The notes under the pieces: generated by a model
The model's input: the letters and a program-made list of their open reading frames with translations, nothing else
Database searches by the model: none
Told to the model about the DNA's origin: nothing
Shown here: in pieces, positions 42,435 to 52,315 of the stretch
How positions within the stretch are numbered: position 1 is the first letter of the stretch
Layout of the letters: the number at the start of each line of letters is the position of its first letter
Position numbers and translations under genes: made by a program
NCBI GenBank assembly: GCA_049314555.1
Contig: JBMOEW010000004.1
Location: forward strand, 1-64,000
DNA: 64,000 nt
Direction: 5' to 3'
From: REEB509 sp049314555
Lineage (GTDB): Bacteria; Pseudomonadota; Alphaproteobacteria; Caulobacterales; Aquidulcibacteraceae

Positions 42435-43979
42435 TTAGTCCTTGGCGGGCTCTGCGCGCAATCCAAGGGCGTTTGCCAACGGCTCTAGACGGCGCAGGGA
42501 GGTTGCCGTCAGCAGATGGGCGTCTTCGGCGCGGACCACCACTTTCAGGATGTCAGAGGTGCGCCGCAGCTGAAAGCGCGACATCAGGCCGGCCGACCTG
42601 CCAGAAAGCTCTGCCCCCAAGCGCATCGCCAAGCCCAGAATATTGGCCTGCGCTATTTGGGGTTCGGTCAGCAGGCGGTTGATGAGGGCTTCTGCGTTGG
42701 GCGCGCTTTTGGTGTAGCGGGTGTGGACGGCGGCGGCCAGAAAGGCGCGTTCGGCGTGGGTTATGGCCGCCAACGGGGCGCGGACCACGAGGTCAAAAAC
42801 GATCGCGCCGCGCTGCTCTGGGTGCAGGCCGGCGGCGATATCGGCCAAGCGGCATGCGGCGGCGCGCAGGCGCGCGTCGATCGCTGGGGAAAAGGCGGTG
42901 GGCACCGCGCTGAACACGGGGTTGATGAACCGGGCCAAGGCATCGCCGAAGGCGCGGACGCGCAGCGACGGGGCGCCGAAGGCCTCTGCGGCGGCGATCA
43001 GGGCATCTTGGGCGCGCACCTGCGGGGCCATCGCGTCAAACAGCAGGCCTTCGCGCAGGCCATAGGACGACAGGATCACGCGCTCAAAACCGCCCAGCTC
43101 CAGAATGCGCTGCAGCGTGAGGGCCGCATACGGCAAGGCTTCGGCGCGCTTGGCGGCCGCCTCCTCGAAGCGTTCCAGGGACCGGCGCGACTGCTTGCGG
43201 ACGAACTCTACCACTTTGAGGGTGTCGGCCCTGGTCATATGGTGTTGGTGGAGCACAGACAGGGGGTGGTCGCGCAGCGTCACATCGATCCGGCCAAGGG
43301 CGCGCCACGCGCCCCCAACCGCATAGAAGGTGCTGCCGCGGCTCTTTTGGAAGACCGCCGTGTTGCGCAGGGCGTGGTCGATTTCTGCAGAAACCCGATC
43401 GGTGTCGAACGCTTCGCCATTGGCCAGCGCCAATGGCCCCAGGGGGTAGCTTAAGGCGGTGCCGTTGCCTCTGGGCGAGATCGTTGCCAGTTCTAAGCTT
43501 GAGCCGCCAAGGTCGCCCACCACACCGTGGGCGTCTGGCGTGCCCGCCAAAACCCCAAGGGCGGACAACCGCCCCTCTTCTACCCCATCAATGATCCGTA
43601 GACCGATCCCGGTTTCCTTGTTCACTTGGGCGGCAAAGGCTTGCCCATCGCGGGCCTCGCGCAGGGCCGCAGTGGCCACCGCATGGGTGGTCTTGATGCC
43701 CATGTGGTTGACCAGGGCTGCGAAACGGCGCAGCGCGGCAAGGGCGGTTTGGCGTCCTGTGGCGTTCAAAAACCCGGATTCGCCGATACCGCGCCCAAGG
43801 CCTGCCATCACCTTTTCGTTCAGGATCGGCGTCATGGCGCGGCCATCGACGCGAAACACCACAAGTCGCACCGAGTTCGAGCCGACATCGATGACCGCCA
43901 CTTCGCGGACGTCCAGTTCTGCACGCTCCTGGGTGCGCTGCGCGGTGGCTTTCGCGACGGGCACAAGCGGTTGCGACAT
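42435..43979 (-). CDS. ppx: Ppx/GppA exopolyphosphatase
   Basis: Hydrolyses terminal phosphate from polyphosphate or pppGpp. The 514 residues contain an ASKHA-type phosphatase domain (VAVIDVGSNSVRLVVF near residue 28 and DLGGSSLELA near 157) and the Ppx C-terminal helical region. It is 39 bases downstream of ppk on the same strand, so synthesis and breakdown of polyphosphate are likely co-expressed. Confidence 0.94.
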   Translation of the reverse strand: MSQPLVPVAKATAQRTQERAELDVREVAVIDVGSNSVRLVVFRVDGRAMTPILNEKVMAGLGRGIGESGFLNATGRQTALAALRRFAALVNHMGIKTTHAVATAALREARDGQAFAAQVNKETGIGLRIIDGVEEGRLSALGVLAGTPDAHGVVGDLGGSSLELATISPRGNGTALSYPLGPLALANGEAFDTDRVSAEIDHALRNTAVFQKSRGSTFYAVGGAWRALGRIDVTLRDHPLSVLHQHHMTRADTLKVVEFVRKQSRRSLERFEEAAAKRAEALPYAALTLQRILELGGFERVILSSYGLREGLLFDAMAPQVRAQDALIAAAEAFGAPSLRVRAFGDALARFINPVFSAVPTAFSPAIDARLRAAACRLADIAAGLHPEQRGAIVFDLVVRAPLAAITHAERAFLAAAVHTRYTKSAPNAEALINRLLTEPQIAQANILGLAMRLGAELSGRSAGLMSRFQLRRTSDILKVVVRAEDAHLLTATSLRRLEPLANALGLRAEPAKD

Positions 43980-44018
43980 TAAATCAGGACCCTCGCGAGA
44001 AAACCCTCTCGGGCGCTC

Positions 44019-46217
44019 TTATTGCGATCTTGGCCCCACATGGTCAAACGCCGGGGGCACATCGCCCTTCAAAGCCCTACCACGACCCGATAGGCTCGGG
44101 TTATTCATGAAGTACTCGTGGGCGGAGAAGGGCTCCGACAGCCCCTGCAGATCGACCCGGCGATAGGACCCATCGGGCTGCATGTACCAGCTGTGGGCTT
44201 CGTCGTTCAAGTTGGCGACCATGATCTGATCAAGGACCTGTTGATGAACCGTGGGGTTTTCCACCGGGCACATCACTTCCACGCGGCGCTCCAGATTGCG
44301 GGGCATCCAATCGGCGGATGAGATGAACACCTTTGCGGCTGGATGGGGGAGGCTTTCGCCGGCCCCAAAACAGACGATGCGGGAATGTTCCAAAAACCGG
44401 CCCACGATCGACTTGACGGTGATCGTCTCTGACAGGCCAGGCACGCCCGGCCGCAGGCAGCACACGCCGCGCACGATCAACTCAATGCGCACACCGGATT
44501 GGCTGGCGCGGTAGAGGGCATCGATAATCTCTGGATCCACCAGCGAATTGAGTTTCGCCCAGATCGCCCCAGGCCGGCCGGCCTGGACGTGCTCGATTTC
44601 GGAATCGATCATGTCCAGCAGGCGCAGTTTCATGCTGACCGGCGACATGCCGAGCTTTTCAAGACTGACGGGGGGCGCGTAGCCGGTGACGAAGTTGAAG
44701 ATCAAACCGGCGTCGCGACCGATGGCTGGATCGGCGGTAAACAGGGACAAATCGGTGTAAATCTTGGCGGTGATCGGGTGGTAATTGCCGGTGCCGATGT
44801 GGGTGTAGGTGCGGCTGCTGTCGCCTTCGCGGCGCACCACAAGGCTGAGCTTGGCGTGGGTTTTGAACTCCACAAACCCATAGACGACCGATGCGCCTGC
44901 CCGCTCCAGGTCCCGCGCCCAGCGCAGGTTTGCTTCCTCGTCGAAGCGCGCCTTGATCTCCACCAGGGCGGTGACGTTTTTGCCAGCCTCGGCCGCTTCA
45001 ATCAGCGCCGCCACGATCGGGGAATTCTTTGAGGTGCGATACAGGGTTTGCTTGATGGCCAAAACCGCGGGGTCGGCGGCGGCTTGGCGCAAAAACTGGA
45101 CCACCGCATCGAAGGATTCATACGGGTGATGAACCAGAAAATCCTTGGAGCGAATGGCAGCAAACGTATCGCCGCCAAAGTCCTTGATCCGTTCGGGGAA
45201 GCGCGGCTCATAAGGTTGGAATTTCAGCTCGGGGCGGTCGTCGCCGATCAACTCCGATAGGGCCGAAAGGCCAAGCATGCCGTCGGCGATGACCACGTCG
45301 TGGGGGTCTGCTTCGATCTCACGGATGATGAAATCTCGCAGATCCTCCGGCATTGAAGTTTCAATCTTCAGGCGCACGATTTCGCCCATGCGGCGCTGTT
45401 TGAGCAGGGTTTGGAACTCGCGGACCAGGTCTTCTGCTTCTTCTTCGAGTTCGATGTCGCTGTCGCGCACCACCCGAAAACAGCCCGACGCACGCACTTC
45501 AAAGCCGGGGAACAGCTCCTCTAGGTGCAGAATAATCGTGTTTTCCAAGGACAAATAACGCCTTGTTGGGCGGCCTTGGGCGTCAAGCGCGCCGCTCGGC
45601 AGCTCCACAAAGCGCCCGACCTGCGAGGGCACGGGAATAAGGGCGAACATACCGCGTCCGTCGCGCACGCGCCGCAGCTTCAAGGCGATGGCAAAGCCCA
45701 GGTTGGGGATGAACGGGAACGGATGGGCGGGGTCTATGGCTAGCGGGGTTAGCACCGCAAACAGGCGCTCTTGAAAGGTGCGGCGCAGGGCGATGCGGTC
45801 GTCTTTGGTGACCTGGTCTGGATCAATGACCGCGATCCCAACGGTGCTGAGATCCCGGCGCAGGTCGCTCCAGATGCTTTGTTGCTTGGCGATCAGGGCC
45901 TGAGCTTCGCTTTGCACGGCATCGTGTTGTTCAGTCGGGGTGAGGCCATCTTGGCTCAGGCTTGTGACCCCGGCCTTGATCTGTTCATGCAGGCCGGCCA
46001 CGCGCACCATATAAAATTCATCGAGGTTTGAGGCCGAAATCGACAAGAAGCGCAGCCGCTCCAGCAAAGGATGGCGCAGGTTTTGGGCCTCCTCCAAGAC
46101 GCGGGTGTTGAAGGCCAACCAGGACAACTCCCGGTTTACAAAGCGGCCAGGTGCTTCTGTTAGAGGCAGCTGTGGGGCGGGCTTGGGGCTGCGCCGTTTG
46201 GTGGGCTTCTCGCTCAT
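44019..46217 (-). CDS. ppk: Polyphosphate kinase 1
   Basis: Makes polyphosphate from ATP reversibly. The 732-residue protein has the N-terminal FVNRELSWLAFNTRVLEEA domain, the middle domain, and phospholipase-D-like C-terminal domains with the phospho-histidine in YTHIGTGNYHP. ATG 46217 follows AAAGG. It lies 13 bases downstream of hdaA, an order frequent in alphaproteobacteria. Confidence 0.96.
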   Translation of the reverse strand: MSEKPTKRRSPKPAPQLPLTEAPGRFVNRELSWLAFNTRVLEEAQNLRHPLLERLRFLSISASNLDEFYMVRVAGLHEQIKAGVTSLSQDGLTPTEQHDAVQSEAQALIAKQQSIWSDLRRDLSTVGIAVIDPDQVTKDDRIALRRTFQERLFAVLTPLAIDPAHPFPFIPNLGFAIALKLRRVRDGRGMFALIPVPSQVGRFVELPSGALDAQGRPTRRYLSLENTIILHLEELFPGFEVRASGCFRVVRDSDIELEEEAEDLVREFQTLLKQRRMGEIVRLKIETSMPEDLRDFIIREIEADPHDVVIADGMLGLSALSELIGDDRPELKFQPYEPRFPERIKDFGGDTFAAIRSKDFLVHHPYESFDAVVQFLRQAAADPAVLAIKQTLYRTSKNSPIVAALIEAAEAGKNVTALVEIKARFDEEANLRWARDLERAGASVVYGFVEFKTHAKLSLVVRREGDSSRTYTHIGTGNYHPITAKIYTDLSLFTADPAIGRDAGLIFNFVTGYAPPVSLEKLGMSPVSMKLRLLDMIDSEIEHVQAGRPGAIWAKLNSLVDPEIIDALYRASQSGVRIELIVRGVCCLRPGVPGLSETITVKSIVGRFLEHSRIVCFGAGESLPHPAAKVFISSADWMPRNLERRVEVMCPVENPTVHQQVLDQIMVANLNDEAHSWYMQPDGSYRRVDLQGLSEPFSAHEYFMNNPSLSGRGRALKGDVPPAFDHVGPRSQ

Positions 46218-46230
46218 GCAGGCCTTTCCG

Positions 46231-46953
46231 TCAGCTTGCGGCATCGATCTCCTGCGAGGGATCGTCGCCGCGCAATGCGTACCAGTCTTCCAGGGCTTTG
46301 CGGGCGGCTATGACCGATATCGGACGCGCCCCCTGGATCACCTGACGGTCCAACACCTCCACGATGCCGCGCGCGGCGGCGAAGGAGCGTTCCATTCGGT
46401 TGACCAGATAATGGGCCGCCTCTGGTGACAATTCCATGTACCGATCACGACAAAGTCGGCGCAAAACGACGTTCAACAGCGATTCATCGGGTTCTTCGAG
46501 CCGCGCGGTGGGGGCGGCCAGGATGCGCGAACGCAAATCTGGGGTTTTGACCGCCCACAGGGAGGGCGGCGGGGCCACAACCAGCAAAACGGTGCCTTGC
46601 TCGTAGCGCGCCAGGTCGAACAGGCGAATCAGGGCGTCTTCATCAAGGGTAAGGTCGGCGTCGTCAACCAGCAGGCGGCCGTCATGGGCGGAAAACGCCG
46701 CCCCGACGGTTTCGGTGCGGGGCTCAAACACGCCGGCATGCGCGGTCTGCGCCCAGGCATGGGCGACGTGACTACGCCCTGAGGATGGCGGGCCGCTGAT
46801 GATCGCTGTGCCGCCCGGCCAGCTGCGCCAGCGGGCGCAAAGCTCGCTGGCTAGTTGGTTGGAGGGGCCCACGACCAGGGTTGCGGCGCTGCGTTCCTCC
46901 ATCGCAAACGCGAACAGGCGAGGCTGATTGGGGTCATGCGGTGAGTCGGACAT
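46231..46953 (-). CDS. hdaA: HdaA, DnaA-like regulatory-inactivation ATPase
   Basis: Hda-type protein that, with the loaded DNA clamp, promotes ATP hydrolysis by DnaA and stops re-initiation. The 240 residues start with a clamp-binding-like motif (NQPRLFAF, about 9-16). A DnaA-type AAA+ core follows with Walker A GPPSSGRSH, in which the usual lysine is arginine, and DDAD as Walker B; the C-terminal helical region comes last. The altered Walker A suggests weak or altered nucleotide binding. The neighbours (DUF2066 gene upstream, ppk downstream) match alphaproteobacterial synteny. Confidence 0.92.
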   Translation of the reverse strand: MSDSPHDPNQPRLFAFAMEERSAATLVVGPSNQLASELCARWRSWPGGTAIISGPPSSGRSHVAHAWAQTAHAGVFEPRTETVGAAFSAHDGRLLVDDADLTLDEDALIRLFDLARYEQGTVLLVVAPPPSLWAVKTPDLRSRILAAPTARLEEPDESLLNVVLRRLCRDRYMELSPEAAHYLVNRMERSFAAARGIVEVLDRQVIQGARPISVIAARKALEDWYALRGDDPSQEIDAAS

Positions 46954-46959
46954 GATCCA

Positions 46960-48045
46960 TCAGCGACGCGCGAGGCGCAGCTCCACCCCCAGCGGGCCAT
47001 CGCTCAAAGCAAGGCCCTGACGGGCAAGCTCTGTGGCCAGTTGGGCCCGATCCCCGACATAGGAAAACGACACCAGCGCGCCGCCGGTGGACAGGGCATC
47101 GATGCTCACGTCTGAAACCAGCGTTGCACCGGCAGCACCCAAGCCGCGCTTGACCCGCTCCCATTCGTCTTGATTGGAATAGATGGCCGATACCGTCACG
47201 CGCGTTTGCTGGCCGCGGCCAGCGGCCAGGGTGGCTTTCCATTCATCCTGGATCACGGCGTTGGCGGATTCCGCCAGCGAAGCGAGCGCCACTGCAAGCC
47301 CTGTTTCACCGGCAGCGATCCTGGCCTCTACAGTGCCGCGATCTCTGCGCCCGGCGGCGGTCACTTCCACCAATTCAGCGCGCGCGGTGGAGCCGGCAAT
47401 CGTCAGGCGCGCATAGATCGCGGCGGTGGCGGCGGCGGCGCGGGCGGCATCGGCGGCGGCGTCCCAGCTTGGTGCGCCAGTCAAGGCGGCAGACGCCACG
47501 GCCACTGGCACCAGCTCGCCTGCAAACCCGCCACCTTCCCAGGCCTCGCGCCAGGTTTGCAGGGCGGGTGCTGTGACACCGGCGGTGGCGACGGGGGCAA
47601 CAAGCACCGGGGCCGTGCGGGTTTCGACAACCGTGTATCCGGCTTGGCGCAGGAAGGCGCGGACATTTTCGGGATTGGTGCGGACCGTTAGGCGGGCGAT
47701 GTAACGGGTTGTGGAGCGGCGCTCCTCATCCACATCAACGCGGGCGATCATGCGCTGCAGCGCAACGCCTTCAGCGCGGGGTTGGCCGATGGCCGTGCGC
47801 TCTGCGGGCAGCGTTAGCCGGCGTGCCACCCGCTCAAAACCCAGCTGCTCGGCCCGGGCAAGGCCTTGGGTTTGGGCGGTGGCTGCGTTATTGGCCGTGA
47901 TATCCACCCGAACCGATTGGGCGACAAAAACGCTTTCCGGCGCTTGGGCGCTTGCGGGCACCATGAACAACGCGCACAAAGCCATCAGTAGGGCCACGGC
48001 CCATGCAGCTGAAGGCTGAGCTTTGAAGGTGGGTGAACTTCCCAT
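46960..48045 (-). CDS. DUF2066 exported protein
   Basis: A 361-residue exported protein: signal peptide (cleavage near ASAQA, residue 34) and the DUF2066 body (VDITANNAATAQTQGLARAEQLGFERVARRL, TVRTNPENVRAFLRQAGYTVVETRTAPVLV). The family function is unknown; it is characteristically encoded beside hdaA and purMN. ATG 48045 is chosen for its signal peptide; the frame stays open far upstream, antisense to purM, without protein-like content. It diverges from purM across 135 bases in which I see no distinct site. Confidence 0.9.
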   Translation of the reverse strand: MGSSPTFKAQPSAAWAVALLMALCALFMVPASAQAPESVFVAQSVRVDITANNAATAQTQGLARAEQLGFERVARRLTLPAERTAIGQPRAEGVALQRMIARVDVDEERRSTTRYIARLTVRTNPENVRAFLRQAGYTVVETRTAPVLVAPVATAGVTAPALQTWREAWEGGGFAGELVPVAVASAALTGAPSWDAAADAARAAAATAAIYARLTIAGSTARAELVEVTAAGRRDRGTVEARIAAGETGLAVALASLAESANAVIQDEWKATLAAGRGQQTRVTVSAIYSNQDEWERVKRGLGAAGATLVSDVSIDALSTGGALVSFSYVGDRAQLATELARQGLALSDGPLGVELRLARR

Positions 48046-48180
48046 ATCCCGCTTCTCCCACGGTTCTCGCACCAAGATCGCGCCGACGGCGCGAAGCAGT
48101 GCGGGGCGGACCCTAGCAATGTGCGGCGCGCGCAGGAAGCCCGTTGGCGTTGCAAGTATCAGCAATGAGCGAAATGAACG

Positions 48181-49200
48181 ATGAGCACCCCTTCCCCCCT
48201 CACCTATAAATCCAGCGGCGTAGACATTGACGAAGGCGAACGCCTGGTTTCGTTGATCGCACCCGCAGCCAAGGCCACCGCCCGCAAGGGTGCCGACGGC
48301 TCGCTTGGCGGCTTTGCTGGAGCATTCGATCTCAAAGCCGCCGGCTATGACGATCCAATTCTGTTGTTGTCCACCGACGGGGTGGGCACAAAACTGAAGA
48401 TTGCCATTGAAACCGGCCTGCACGAGACGATCGGGATCGATCTCGTCGCGATGGTGGTGAACGACCTGTTGGCGCAGGGTGCTGAGCCGCTGATGTTTCT
48501 GGACTATTATGCCTGCGGCCAATTGCAGGCAGAGGCCGCAGCTGCGGTGATCCAAGGGATTGCGCGGGGGTGCCTGGAAAGTGGCTGCGCGCTGGGCGGT
48601 GGCGAAACGGCCGAAATGCCAGGGCTTTACAGGCCAGGCGACTACGACCTCGCGGGCTTTGCGATGGGCGCGGCTGAGCGCGGCTCGCTGTTGCCGAAAC
48701 TCGACCAGATTGGCGCTGGCCATGTTTTGATTGGTGTGACGTCGTCTGGGCCACACTCCAACGGCTATTCGCTCATTCGCGCGATTGTGGCGCGGTCTGG
48801 GTTGGCTTGGGACGCGGGCGCGCCGTTTGCGCCGGGCCAAACGCTGGCGCAGGCGCTGATGACGCCAACGCGGCTTTACGTGAAGTCTTTGCTGCCGCTG
48901 CTGCGTTCTGGGCTGGTGGATGGGGCTGCCCACATCACCGGGGGCGGGTTGACGGAAAACACCCCGCGCGCCCTGCCCGATGGCCTGCGGGCGGAGATCG
49001 ACTACGCGCGCTGGCCGCGGCCATCCGTGTTCAGCTGGCTGCAAGAGGCGGGCGAAACACCGGAGGAAGATCTGCGGCGCACCTTCAACTGCGGGATCGG
49101 GTTTGTGCTGGTGTGTGCGCCCGCCAACGTCGCTGGTGCCATGGACATGTTGCGCAATGCCGGGGAGACCGCGTTTGTGATTGGCGAGGTGTGCGCATGA
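48181..49200 (+). CDS. purM: Phosphoribosylformylglycinamidine cyclo-ligase
   Basis: AIR synthetase, fifth step of purine synthesis. The 339 residues show TYKSSGVDIDEGERLV, STDGVGTKLKIA, the LGGGETAEMPGLY loop and the C-terminal FNCGIGFVLV block. It overlaps purN by 4 bases (ATGA), so the pair is co-translated. Confidence 0.96.
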   Translation: MSTPSPLTYKSSGVDIDEGERLVSLIAPAAKATARKGADGSLGGFAGAFDLKAAGYDDPILLLSTDGVGTKLKIAIETGLHETIGIDLVAMVVNDLLAQGAEPLMFLDYYACGQLQAEAAAAVIQGIARGCLESGCALGGGETAEMPGLYRPGDYDLAGFAMGAAERGSLLPKLDQIGAGHVLIGVTSSGPHSNGYSLIRAIVARSGLAWDAGAPFAPGQTLAQALMTPTRLYVKSLLPLLRSGLVDGAAHITGGGLTENTPRALPDGLRAEIDYARWPRPSVFSWLQEAGETPEEDLRRTFNCGIGFVLVCAPANVAGAMDMLRNAGETAFVIGEVCA

Positions 49201-49832
49201 GTACCCGCGCCTCCCCCGTTGTTGGGGTGATGATTTCTGGACGCGGCTCGAATTTGCAGGCGCTGATCGATGCGGAGCGCGCGGGCGCACCGTACCGGAT
49301 CGCTGCGGTGATCTCGAACGTGCCTGATGCGCCGGGTTTGGACAAGGCACGGGCTGCCCACATTCCAGCGATTGCGATCGACCACCGCCCATTCAACCGG
49401 GACCGCGCCGCCTGGGAAGGCGTGGCGATGCGGGCCTTCCAGGATCAGGGTGTGGGCTTTGTGGCGCTGGCGGGATTCATGCGGGTGCTAACGCCCCGCT
49501 TTATCGGCGCTTACGCTGGGCACTTGATCAACATTCACCCGTCGCTGCTGCCGTTGTTTCGCGGGCTTGATTCGCATGCGCGGGCGATCGAGTCTGGGAT
49601 GGCGCTGGCGGGGTGTTCTGTGCACCACGTGACGGAAGGCGTTGATGAAGGCCAAATCATCGGCCAAGCCGCAATCCCCATCGCGCCAAATGATACACCT
49701 GAGACGTTGGCAGATCGCTTGATCCAGGCGGAACATGCGCTCTATCCCGCCTGCCTGTCGCAGCTGGTCACGGGCAAGCCTGCGCCTGCCCCTAAGATGG
49801 ACGGTGCGATTTTTTCGCTGCGCGCGCCGTAA
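49197..49832 (+). CDS. purN: Phosphoribosylglycinamide formyltransferase
   Basis: Transfers formyl from 10-formyl-THF to GAR in purine synthesis. The 211 residues show VGVMISGRGSNLQAL, the AGFMRVLTPRFI...HLINIHPSLLPLF region with catalytic Asn/His, and HHVTEGVDEGQII with the catalytic aspartate. ATG 49197 overlaps the purM stop. The frame is open upstream inside purM, but that is not part of the gene. Confidence 0.96.
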   Translation: MSTRASPVVGVMISGRGSNLQALIDAERAGAPYRIAAVISNVPDAPGLDKARAAHIPAIAIDHRPFNRDRAAWEGVAMRAFQDQGVGFVALAGFMRVLTPRFIGAYAGHLINIHPSLLPLFRGLDSHARAIESGMALAGCSVHHVTEGVDEGQIIGQAAIPIAPNDTPETLADRLIQAEHALYPACLSQLVTGKPAPAPKMDGAIFSLRAP

Positions 49833-49836
49833 TGCG

Positions 49837-50055
49837 TCAGGCTTCGCCTTCGAGGTCAATGTCCAGGATGGTCATGGTGAAGTGGTAGGCCAGTTCGCCG
49901 TCATCCTCATCGCGGGACAGCACGCCGGCGAATTCATCGCCCACATACACTTCCGCTGAATCGTTTTTGCGCGGGCGCGGCCGCACGCTGATGGTTTTTG
50001 CGCCCAGGAGGCGGCGCATATAGGCTTCCACTCGGGCGCGTTCTTCACCGGTCAC
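49837..50055 (-). CDS. DUF3126 family protein
   Basis: A 72-residue protein matching DUF3126, a small alphaproteobacterial family: RRLLGAKTISVRPRPRKNDSAEVYVGDEFAGVL and the C-terminal TILDIDLE. The function is unknown. The start is a GTG at 50055, supported by AGGAG six bases upstream. It converges on purN with 4 bases between stops. Confidence 0.88.
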   Translation of the reverse strand: MTGEERARVEAYMRRLLGAKTISVRPRPRKNDSAEVYVGDEFAGVLSRDEDDGELAYHFTMTILDIDLEGEA

Positions 50056-50150
50056 AGGCGTCTCCTGATGGCTATCAGCTGCCGCCTAGTGTGTGCCTTA
50101 TGGGCGGGGGCTCCACAACCCATCAATGGCGAACACTTCAGCGGCGTTGT

Positions 50151-50414
50151 TCAGTCTTTGTCGTAGTGGGTGGTGTCGCGGCGCATGCGGCGCCCCAGCA
50201 GCAGCAGCAGCAGGCCAATAATGCCAAAGCCGCCCATCACGCCGAGGTACTGGTAGAGGCCCTGATCCAACGCACCGCGCAGTGAAAACGGCGTGCCGGC
50301 GGCGACCAGCGCCACAAACAACAGCGTGATCCCGCCTGCGCGCATCAGCAGGTCCGCGAAGAGGTAGCGGCGGTCAATTTCGCCGCGGGGGCGTCTGCGG
50401 GTGGTGGTGCTCAT
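50151..50414 (-). CDS. Small two-span membrane protein downstream of gatA
   Basis: An 87-residue protein with a basic N-terminus (STTTRRRPRGEIDRR) and two hydrophobic segments (about residues 24-42 and 55-74), ending in a basic/polar tail. I do not recognise a family. ATG 50414 is 32 bases after the gatA stop on the same strand, so it is probably the last gene of gatC-gatA. The 95 bases after it hold nothing evident. Confidence 0.65.
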   Translation of the reverse strand: MSTTTRRRPRGEIDRRYLFADLLMRAGGITLLFVALVAAGTPFSLRGALDQGLYQYLGVMGGFGIIGLLLLLLGRRMRRDTTHYDKD

Positions 50415-50446
50415 GGGGACACCGTAGAGCGAGTCGGGGCGCGTGC

Positions 50447-51928
50447 TTAGCCCCACCACGGTGTTGGTTTGGCCGTGAAGCCGGCGGCGTGTTCCAACGC
50501 ACCGCCCACCGCAAACACGGTTTCTTCGTCCAGCGCCTTGCCGATCACCTGCAAGCCCAACGGCAGGCCAGCCTTGTCGAGGGAGGCGGGCACCGAAATC
50601 CCCGGAAGGCCGGCGAGGTTGGCAGTAACGGTGAAGATGTCGTTCAGGTACATCTGCACGGGATCGCCGTCGCGTTCGCCCAAGGCAAACGCGGCGGAAG
50701 GGGTGGAGGGCGTTAAGATGGCGTCGACCTTTTCGAAGGCGTCACTGAAGTCCTGAGCGATCCGGGAACGGACTTTTTGCGCCCGCAGATAGTAGGCGTC
50801 GTAATAGCCCGCCGAAAGCACGTAAGTGCCGATCAGAATGCGGCGCTGCACCTCTTGGCCGAAGCCGGCGGCGCGGCTTTTGGCGTAGGTGTCGTTGAGG
50901 TCCTTGCCCGAAACGCGCGCACCATAACGCATGCCATCGTAGCGGGCGAGGTTGGACGACGCTTCCGCCGGGGCGATGATGTAATAGGTGGGAAGCGCGT
51001 ACTTGGTGTGTTTCAGGCTGATGGGGACGATCGTTGCCCCTTGCGCCTTGAGCCAGTCTATCCCCTGCTGCCAGAGGGCCTCGATCTCATCTGGCATGCC
51101 AGCGACCCGGTATTCTTCCGGCACGCCGATCTTGAGGCCTTTGACGCCGCGCGAGACCGCCTTGCGGAAATCGGGCAGCGGCACATCGAGGCTGGTGGAG
51201 TCCTTCGGGTCGTGGCCCGCCATGCTTTGCAACAACAGGGCGCAATCTTCGACAGTTTTGGCGATCGGGCCAGCTTGATCCAGCGAGGAGGCAAACGCAA
51301 CGATGCCCCAGCGGGAGCAGCGGCCGTAGGTCGGTTTGATCCCAACCGTGCCCGTGAAAGCCGCCGGTTGGCGAATCGAGCCGCCGGTATCGGTGGCGGT
51401 GGCACCAAGGCACAGATCGGCGGCGACCGCGGCGGCTGAACCACCAGACGAGCCGCCCGGGGTGAGCTGTTGATTGCCGCCGTCGGCCTTGCGCCACGGG
51501 TTTACGACGGGGCCAAAGCGACTGGTTTCGTTGGAAGAGCCCATCGCGAACTCGTCCATGTTGAGCTTGCCCAACATGACTGCGCCATCGCGCCAGAGGT
51601 TGGCCGTGACGGTGCTTTCGTAAGTGGGTTTGAACTCCCCCAGGATGTGGGAACAGGCGGTGGCGCGCACGCCTTCTGTGCAAAACAGGTCCTTGATGCC
51701 AAGCGGGGCCCCTTCGAGCGGCCCGGCCTGACCTTTGGCGCGGCGGGCGTCGCTGGCTTTGGCCATGGCGCGGGCCTGGTCGTGGGTGATCACCACATAC
51801 GCATTCAGCTGCGGGTTGGCGGTATCGATCGCGCGCAGGAAGCCGTCGGTGAGTTCGACAGCGGAGATTGTTTTGGCGCGCAGCGCATCCAGCGCCTGCG
51901 CCAGGGTTGGGCCGGTCAGTTTGGACAT
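50447..51928 (-). CDS. gatA: Asp-tRNA(Asn)/Glu-tRNA(Gln) amidotransferase subunit A
   Basis: Glutaminase subunit of GatCAB, which amidates mischarged Glu-tRNA-Gln and Asp-tRNA-Asn. The 493-residue amidase-signature protein carries the Lys-cisSer-Ser triad: lysine in LGIKDLF, serines in TPGGSSGGSAAAVA and ATDTGGSIRQPA. It starts 4 bases after gatC. gatB is not in the window. Confidence 0.96.
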   Translation of the reverse strand: MSKLTGPTLAQALDALRAKTISAVELTDGFLRAIDTANPQLNAYVVITHDQARAMAKASDARRAKGQAGPLEGAPLGIKDLFCTEGVRATACSHILGEFKPTYESTVTANLWRDGAVMLGKLNMDEFAMGSSNETSRFGPVVNPWRKADGGNQQLTPGGSSGGSAAAVAADLCLGATATDTGGSIRQPAAFTGTVGIKPTYGRCSRWGIVAFASSLDQAGPIAKTVEDCALLLQSMAGHDPKDSTSLDVPLPDFRKAVSRGVKGLKIGVPEEYRVAGMPDEIEALWQQGIDWLKAQGATIVPISLKHTKYALPTYYIIAPAEASSNLARYDGMRYGARVSGKDLNDTYAKSRAAGFGQEVQRRILIGTYVLSAGYYDAYYLRAQKVRSRIAQDFSDAFEKVDAILTPSTPSAAFALGERDGDPVQMYLNDIFTVTANLAGLPGISVPASLDKAGLPLGLQVIGKALDEETVFAVGGALEHAAGFTAKPTPWWG

Positions 51929-51932
51929 GGGT

Positions 51933-52220
51933 TCACTCGACCACTTTGGGAACCACGAAGAATCCATCTTCGCTTTTGGGGGCGTTGGCGAGGACGCGGG
52001 CGGCATCGTTGCCATCGGTGACCAGATCGTCGCGCAGGGCCAGTTTGGCCGCCACAGCGCTGGTCATGGGCTCGACCCCGTCAATGTCGACCTCATTGAG
52101 CTGTTCAATCCAGGCCAAAATCCCATTCAGCTCCTGCACCATCGGCGCGACGCGCTCTTCGGGCAGAGCCAAGCGGGCCAACACAGCCACGCGACGTACA
52201 GTTTTTTCCTCGATCGCCAT
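51933..52220 (-). CDS. gatC: Asp-tRNA(Asn)/Glu-tRNA(Gln) amidotransferase subunit C
   Basis: Small subunit that wraps around and stabilises GatAB. Length is 95 residues, with the family pattern VRRVAVLARLALPEE, MVQELNGILAWIEQLNEVD and the C-terminal GFFVVPKVVE. It is immediately upstream of gatA. Confidence 0.94.
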   Translation of the reverse strand: MAIEEKTVRRVAVLARLALPEERVAPMVQELNGILAWIEQLNEVDIDGVEPMTSAVAAKLALRDDLVTDGNDAARVLANAPKSEDGFFVVPKVVE

Positions 52221-52315
52221 GGGCGACGCGGCCTTTCCTTTTGAACGATACGGCAGGGCTAGCAGCCGGGATCGCGCACTTCAACCCAGGCGATCCATCC
52301 CTTCAGGATGCTGGC

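Noticed and set aside
48046..49392. Long N-terminal extension of the DUF2066 frame, antisense to purM
   Set aside because: The signal peptide begins at ATG 48045; the extension is Arg/Pro/His-rich and opposes purM codons.
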